7,644 nucleotides of DNA. Source: DASQWC01 sp035640475. GTDB lineage: Bacteria; Actinomycetota; JAICYB01. Both the position numbers and the translations under genes were made by a program. The notes below the pieces were generated by a model. It made no database searches, was not told the origin of the DNA, and saw nothing but the letters and a program-made list of their open reading frames with translations. Below are positions 4,773 through 7,644 of this stretch, in pieces (within the stretch, counting starts at the first letter, position 1; each line of letters begins with the position of its first letter). The stretch is from assembly GCA_035640475.1 (NCBI GenBank), contig DASQWC010000064.1:1-7644 (forward strand), read 5' to 3'.

Positions 4773-6715
4773 CCACCGTCACGGTCGAGACGCACGAGGT
4801 CCACCCCGTGCACGAGGGCCTCCCGCCGCCGCCCGGCGGTTGGCGCCGGCTCTTCTACCCCGGCCTCCTACGCGCCGCGTGGATGACGCCGCTCTTCTTC
4901 GGGCTCGGCTGCGGAATCGTCGTGCTGTGCCGCTGGTGGGGCGGCTGGCATCCGATCTGGTTCGGCTCGATCATCGTGCTCGTCGCAGCGTTGATTGCGG
5001 GGCCGATCGGTTTCCTCGCCGGCATCGGCGCCTTCGACTACTGGGTGCGCTACGCGATCGGCTCACCAACGCGTCCCGAGGACCACTCGGGCCACGGCGC
5101 GTACAGCTGGCGCGACTACTTCCGCGTGAACACGGATCACAAGGTGATCGGGATCCAATACCTGACCACCACGATCTTCTTCTTCCTGGCGGGCGGCTTG
5201 CTCGCGATGCTCGTTCGCGCGGAGCTGGCGAAGCCGGGCATGCAGTTCTTCGACAACCAGACCTACAACGGTCTCTTCTCGGTCCACGCCTCACTGATGA
5301 TCTTCCTCTTCGTGATCCCGGCGTTCGCCGGCATCGCGAACTTCGTCGTGCCGCTGATGCTCGGCGCGCCGGACATGGCGTTCCCGCGACTCAACGCGCT
5401 CTCGTACTGGCTGTTGCCGATCGCCGGAATCATGATGCTCTGCTCGTTCCTCGTCCCGGGCGGCGCGTTCGCCGCCGGTTGGACCGGCTATGCGCCTCTG
5501 TCGGTGCACCAGCCGCTGGGGACGATCTTCTTCAACATGGGCGTCCAGTGGGCGGGCGCGAGCTCGATCATGACCGCGCTCAACTTCCTGGTCACGATCA
5601 TCACGATGCGCGCGCCCGGCATGACCTTCTGGCGCATGCCGCTGCTGGTCTGGGCGAACTTCACGACCTCGCTGCTGGTTGTGATCGCGAAACCGTTCAT
5701 CGCCGGCTCGCAGTTCTTCGTGATGTTCGACCGCATCATGCACACGAACTTCTTCGAGACTGCCGGCGGCGGCTATGCGCTCGGGTACCAGCACATCTTT
5801 TGGTTCTACTCGCACCCGGCCGTCTACATCATGATGTTGCCCGGGTTCGGGATCGCCTCGGAGGTGATCTCCGCAATGAGCCGCAAACCGATCTTCGGCT
5901 ATCGGCTGATGGCGTTATCGCTGCTGGCGATCCTCGTCCTCGGCTTCTCGGTGTGGGCGCACCACATGTTCGTCTCCGGCATGGCGCCGTGGCTCCGCGT
6001 ACCGATGATGGTCACGACGCTGATGATCGCCGTCCCGACCGGAATCAAGGTCTTCTCCTGGCTGGCGACGATGTGGGAAGGCAAGATCAATTTCTCCACA
6101 CCGATGCTCTGGGCCGGCGGCTTCGTGTCGATGTTCGTCATCGGGGGGCTTTCCGGGATCTATCTCGGCGCGGTCCCGATCGACATCCACGTCAGCGACA
6201 CCTATTTCGTCGTGGCGCACATCCACTACGTGCTCTTCGGCGGCTCCCTGTTCACGATCTTCGCGGGGATCTACTACTGGTTCCCGAAGATGACGGGCCG
6301 CATGTACGACGAGCGCCTCGGCAAGCTGCACTTCTGGCTGACGTTCATCGGTTTCAACGCGACGTTCTTCCCGATGCACCTGATCGGGACGCAGGGGATG
6401 CCGCGCCGCGTCTCCGACTACGACCCGGTGTTCGGCGACTGGAATCTCTTCATCTCGGTCGCGTCGTTCTTCCTCGGCGCCTCGACGCTCGTGTTCCTCT
6501 ACAACATGGTCACGAGCATGCGACGCGGGGCGCCCGCGCCCGGCAACCCGTGGCGCTCGCTGACGCTCGAGTGGCAGGTCTCGTCGCCGCCGCCGGTGTT
6601 CAACTTCGACGAGATCCCACAGGTCGTCGGCAATCCGTACGAGTACGGCGTGCCGGGCGCGCGTCATGCCGTCCTGAACGGCCGGCCTGCAGCGACCGAG
6701 GTGACGGTGCGCTGA
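4769..6715 (+). CDS. coxA: Cytochrome c oxidase subunit I, A2-type, with N-terminal two-helix extension
   Basis: Catalytic subunit (CtaD) of a proton-pumping haem-copper oxidase, reducing O2 to water. Numbered from GTG 4769 (648 aa): low-spin haem ligand His173 (HASLMIF), CuB ligands His349 in YSHPAVY with the cross-linking Tyr353, and His398-His399 (WAHHMF), high-spin and low-spin haem ligands His484 and His486 (AHIHYV), K-channel Lys427 (PTGIKVFSW), D-channel entrance Asp202 and Asn209 (APDMAFPRLN). The HPEVY glutamate is replaced; Tyr347-Ser348 before the histidine is the A2-subfamily pattern known from Rhodothermus and Thermus caa3 enzymes. The core begins near residue 121 (NTDHKVIGIQYL), preceded by about 110 residues with two extra hydrophobic helices at about 38-54 and 63-88. 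The C-terminal tail carries TLEWQVSSPPPVFNF, usual in subunit I. GTG 4769 overlaps the coxB stop (GTGA) and has AAGGGG 5 nt upstream; an in-frame ATG at 4745 with GAGGA 9 nt upstream is an alternative adding 8 residues. Confidence 0.96.
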   Translation: MTTVTVETHEVHPVHEGLPPPPGGWRRLFYPGLLRAAWMTPLFFGLGCGIVVLCRWWGGWHPIWFGSIIVLVAALIAGPIGFLAGIGAFDYWVRYAIGSPTRPEDHSGHGAYSWRDYFRVNTDHKVIGIQYLTTTIFFFLAGGLLAMLVRAELAKPGMQFFDNQTYNGLFSVHASLMIFLFVIPAFAGIANFVVPLMLGAPDMAFPRLNALSYWLLPIAGIMMLCSFLVPGGAFAAGWTGYAPLSVHQPLGTIFFNMGVQWAGASSIMTALNFLVTIITMRAPGMTFWRMPLLVWANFTTSLLVVIAKPFIAGSQFFVMFDRIMHTNFFETAGGGYALGYQHIFWFYSHPAVYIMMLPGFGIASEVISAMSRKPIFGYRLMALSLLAILVLGFSVWAHHMFVSGMAPWLRVPMMVTTLMIAVPTGIKVFSWLATMWEGKINFSTPMLWAGGFVSMFVIGGLSGIYLGAVPIDIHVSDTYFVVAHIHYVLFGGSLFTIFAGIYYWFPKMTGRMYDERLGKLHFWLTFIGFNATFFPMHLIGTQGMPRRVSDYDPVFGDWNLFISVASFFLGASTLVFLYNMVTSMRRGAPAPGNPWRSLTLEWQVSSPPPVFNFDEIPQVVGNPYEYGVPGARHAVLNGRPAATEVTVR

Positions 6716-7536
6716 TGCATTTGCTCGTTGTCGCCAACGAGACCGTGACGGGGCGGTCGCTGATCGAGGCGGTCGAGCGTCGCCGGGACAAGGAGCTGCG
6801 CGTCACGGTCATCTGCCCCGTCAATCAGCCCCAGCGCGGGTACGTCGTCTACGAGGACACGCGACGTGCGGCGGCGGGGCGGCGGCTCGACCGCACGCTC
6901 TCGATGCTCCGCGAGGAGAGCATCTCGGCCCACGGCCTGGTGGTCGAGTCCGACCCGGTGACCGCGGTGCGAGACGCGCTCGCCCAGCTCGAGCCGCCCG
7001 TAGACGAGATCGTCGTCGCAACCCACCCGCAGCAGAAGTCCGGCTGGTTGCGTAAGAACGTCATCGACCGGATCCGAGACGCCGCCGCCGGTCGCCCCGT
7101 CGAGCACGTGGTCGTCGACGTGAGCGCAGAGACGGGCCAGCAGAACGTGCTCGTCATTGCGAACGAGACGGTGCTCGGACGACATCTCCTCGACAAGATC
7201 CGCGAGCGCGCAGCACGCGGGAAGACGAGCTTCCTGATCGTTTCGCCGCAGAGTGATCCCTCGGAGGGAGCGCATCCCGAGGCCGAGCGCCGGCTGAAGC
7301 GCGCCCTCGCCGAGCTGCGCGGGGCCGGCATCGACGCGCACGGTCAGGTCGCGCATCCGGATCCCTTCTCGGCGGCACTCGAGGCGATGCGGGAGGAGCG
7401 TGTCGACGAGATCATCGTCTCGACCTTCGGCCCCGAGAAGTCGGGCTGGCTCCGCCGCGACCTGGTCGAGCGGCTTCGCGAAGAGACGAAGCTGCCGGTC
7501 GAACACGTGATGGCGCCGAGCGAGGTGCCGGCCTAG
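6715..7536 (+). CDS. Tandem-domain Usp-like protein embedded in the oxidase operon
   Basis: A 273-residue soluble protein of two homologous halves, about 1-137 and 143-268. Each half begins with a beta strand and ANETV-x-GR-x-L (residues 7-15, 149-157), a nucleotide-binding-like turn. Each ends with VDEI(V/I)V-(A/S)T-x(4)-KSGWLR (96-113, 230-247), a helix, and PVEHV (128-132, 261-265). The alpha/beta pattern and the placement of the late glycine-containing loop recall universal stress proteins / adenine nucleotide alpha-hydrolase folds. The classical Usp ATP motif (GxxGx9GS/T) is not present, so ATP binding is uncertain. There is no signal peptide or membrane segment, so it should act in the cytoplasm. 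The ATG overlaps the coxA stop by one base (TGATG), with GAGGTGA 10 nt upstream. Its stop overlaps the coxC start by one base (TAGTG). The locked position suggests a role in expression, assembly or energy sensing of the oxidase, which is inference. I assign no gene name. Confidence 0.85.
   Translation: MHLLVVANETVTGRSLIEAVERRRDKELRVTVICPVNQPQRGYVVYEDTRRAAAGRRLDRTLSMLREESISAHGLVVESDPVTAVRDALAQLEPPVDEIVVATHPQQKSGWLRKNVIDRIRDAAAGRPVEHVVVDVSAETGQQNVLVIANETVLGRHLLDKIRERAARGKTSFLIVSPQSDPSEGAHPEAERRLKRALAELRGAGIDAHGQVAHPDPFSAALEAMREERVDEIIVSTFGPEKSGWLRRDLVERLREETKLPVEHVMAPSEVPA
6733..7053 (+). repeat. Usp-like domain copy 1, from ANET motif to KSGWLR motif
   Basis: Residues 7-113 of the tandem Usp-like protein: the segment from the ANETV motif to the KSGWLR motif in the first half. 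The second half has the corresponding segment at residues 149-247. The offset drops from 142 residues at the ANET motif to 134 at KSGWLR, so copy 1 is about 8 residues longer in the variable middle. The similarity is clear in protein but weak in DNA, so the duplication is old. Confidence 0.75.
7159..7455 (+). repeat. Usp-like domain copy 2, from ANET motif to KSGWLR motif
   Basis: Residues 149-247 of the tandem Usp-like protein, homologous to residues 7-113. The motif residues are kept (ANETV, VDEIIVST, KSGWLR), which suggests both halves keep a working site or a shared structural turn. The middle diverges: this copy has SPQSDPSEGAHPEAERRLKR where copy 1 has CPVNQPQRGYVVYEDTRRAA. Confidence 0.75.
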
Positions 7537-7644
7537 TGGAAGCGCACGCGGTCCCGCATCACGGCCCGCCCGCAGCCCATCAGAGCTCGCGCGTCAGCGC
7601 CTCGGTGCTCGGCATGCTGCTCTTCATCGCCTCAGAGGTGATGC
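7536..7644 (+). CDS. coxC: Cytochrome c oxidase subunit III, N-terminal fragment (runs off right edge)
   Basis: The frame opens at GTG 7536, which shares its first base with the stop of the preceding gene (TAGTG), and remains open to the window end (36 full codons). It has GAGGTG 8 nt upstream (7522-7527). The product begins with a short His/Pro-rich stretch, then SVLGMLLFIASEVM (23-36). This is the start of the first helix of subunit III, matching the family pattern GMxLFxxSEVMFF with the conserved Glu. Subunit III (CtaE) binds subunit I and stabilises oxygen reduction and proton uptake. Its position directly after subunits II and I supports the call despite the short length. Confidence 0.85.
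   Translation, partial: MEAHAVPHHGPPAAHQSSRVSASVLGMLLFIASEVM

Noticed and set aside
5915..6667. Minus-strand frame of 250 aa inside coxA
   Set aside because: Low-complexity Arg/His/Glu composition, wholly antisense to an unambiguous subunit I gene.
4840..6714. A very long open frame overlapping coxA in another frame, continuous with the Usp-like gene to 7536
   Set aside because: Its coxA-overlapping part is Arg/Ala/Asp-rich with no recognisable domain, typical of an out-of-frame read of GC-rich coding DNA. The real gene in this frame starts at ATG 6715.
6664..7506. Minus-strand frame of 280 aa opposite the Usp-like gene
   Set aside because: It is antisense to a gene with clear internal homology and operon joints, and its composition shows no domain or start signal. 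Long antisense frames are expected at this GC content.
1..7644. CRISPR arrays, tRNA or rRNA genes, insertion sequences, attachment sites
   Set aside because: No spaced direct repeats, cloverleaf-like stretches, transposase motifs or flanking terminal repeats were seen by eye; almost all the sequence is explained by the genes listed.

Overview
The window is high-GC throughout, with third codon positions mostly G or C. It looks like an actinomycetote chromosome. The small two-helix DUF6458-type membrane protein, the form of the cox subunits and the leaderless-looking promoter would fit a deep lineage such as Thermoleophilia (Gaiellales/Solirubrobacterales). That placement is recall and inference; no 16S or other marker gene is present.

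Layout from left to right: (1) 1-159, minus strand: the first 53 codons of a probable exported protein that runs off the left edge. (2) 160-350: a divergent intergenic region. (3) 351-3410, plus: a large soluble sensor histidine kinase (GAF-GAF-PAS-GAF-PAS-HisKA-HATPase) with two related GAF modules. (4) 3443-3628, plus: a small very acidic protein, then a perfect 10-bp hairpin at 3640-3665 lying between convergent genes. (5) 3686-3922, minus: a DUF6458-like two-helix membrane protein with a strong ribosome binding site. (6) 3923-4061: a divergent intergenic region with two perfect 9-bp inverted repeats and a TAnnnT element 10 nt before the first cox start codon. (7) 4062 to the right edge, plus: an aa3-type haem-copper oxidase operon in the order subunit II (coxB/ctaC), subunit I (coxA/ctaD), a tandem-duplicated Usp-like protein, and the start of subunit III (coxC/ctaE).

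The four genes of the oxidase operon overlap by 4, 1 and 1 nt, so they are probably cotranscribed and translationally coupled. Subunit II carries the complete CuA site but no cytochrome c domain. Subunit I carries all the haem and CuB histidines and has the YSHPAVY motif of the A2 subfamily instead of HPEVY. It also has an N-terminal extension with two extra predicted helices. The most interesting item is the gene locked between subunits I and III: a 273-residue protein of two homologous Rossmann-like halves, each with an ANETV motif near its start and a KSGWLR motif near its end. Its position suggests an oxidase-linked role, but no function can be assigned from sequence. The histidine kinase has no response regulator beside it here, and any link to the oxidase is speculation.
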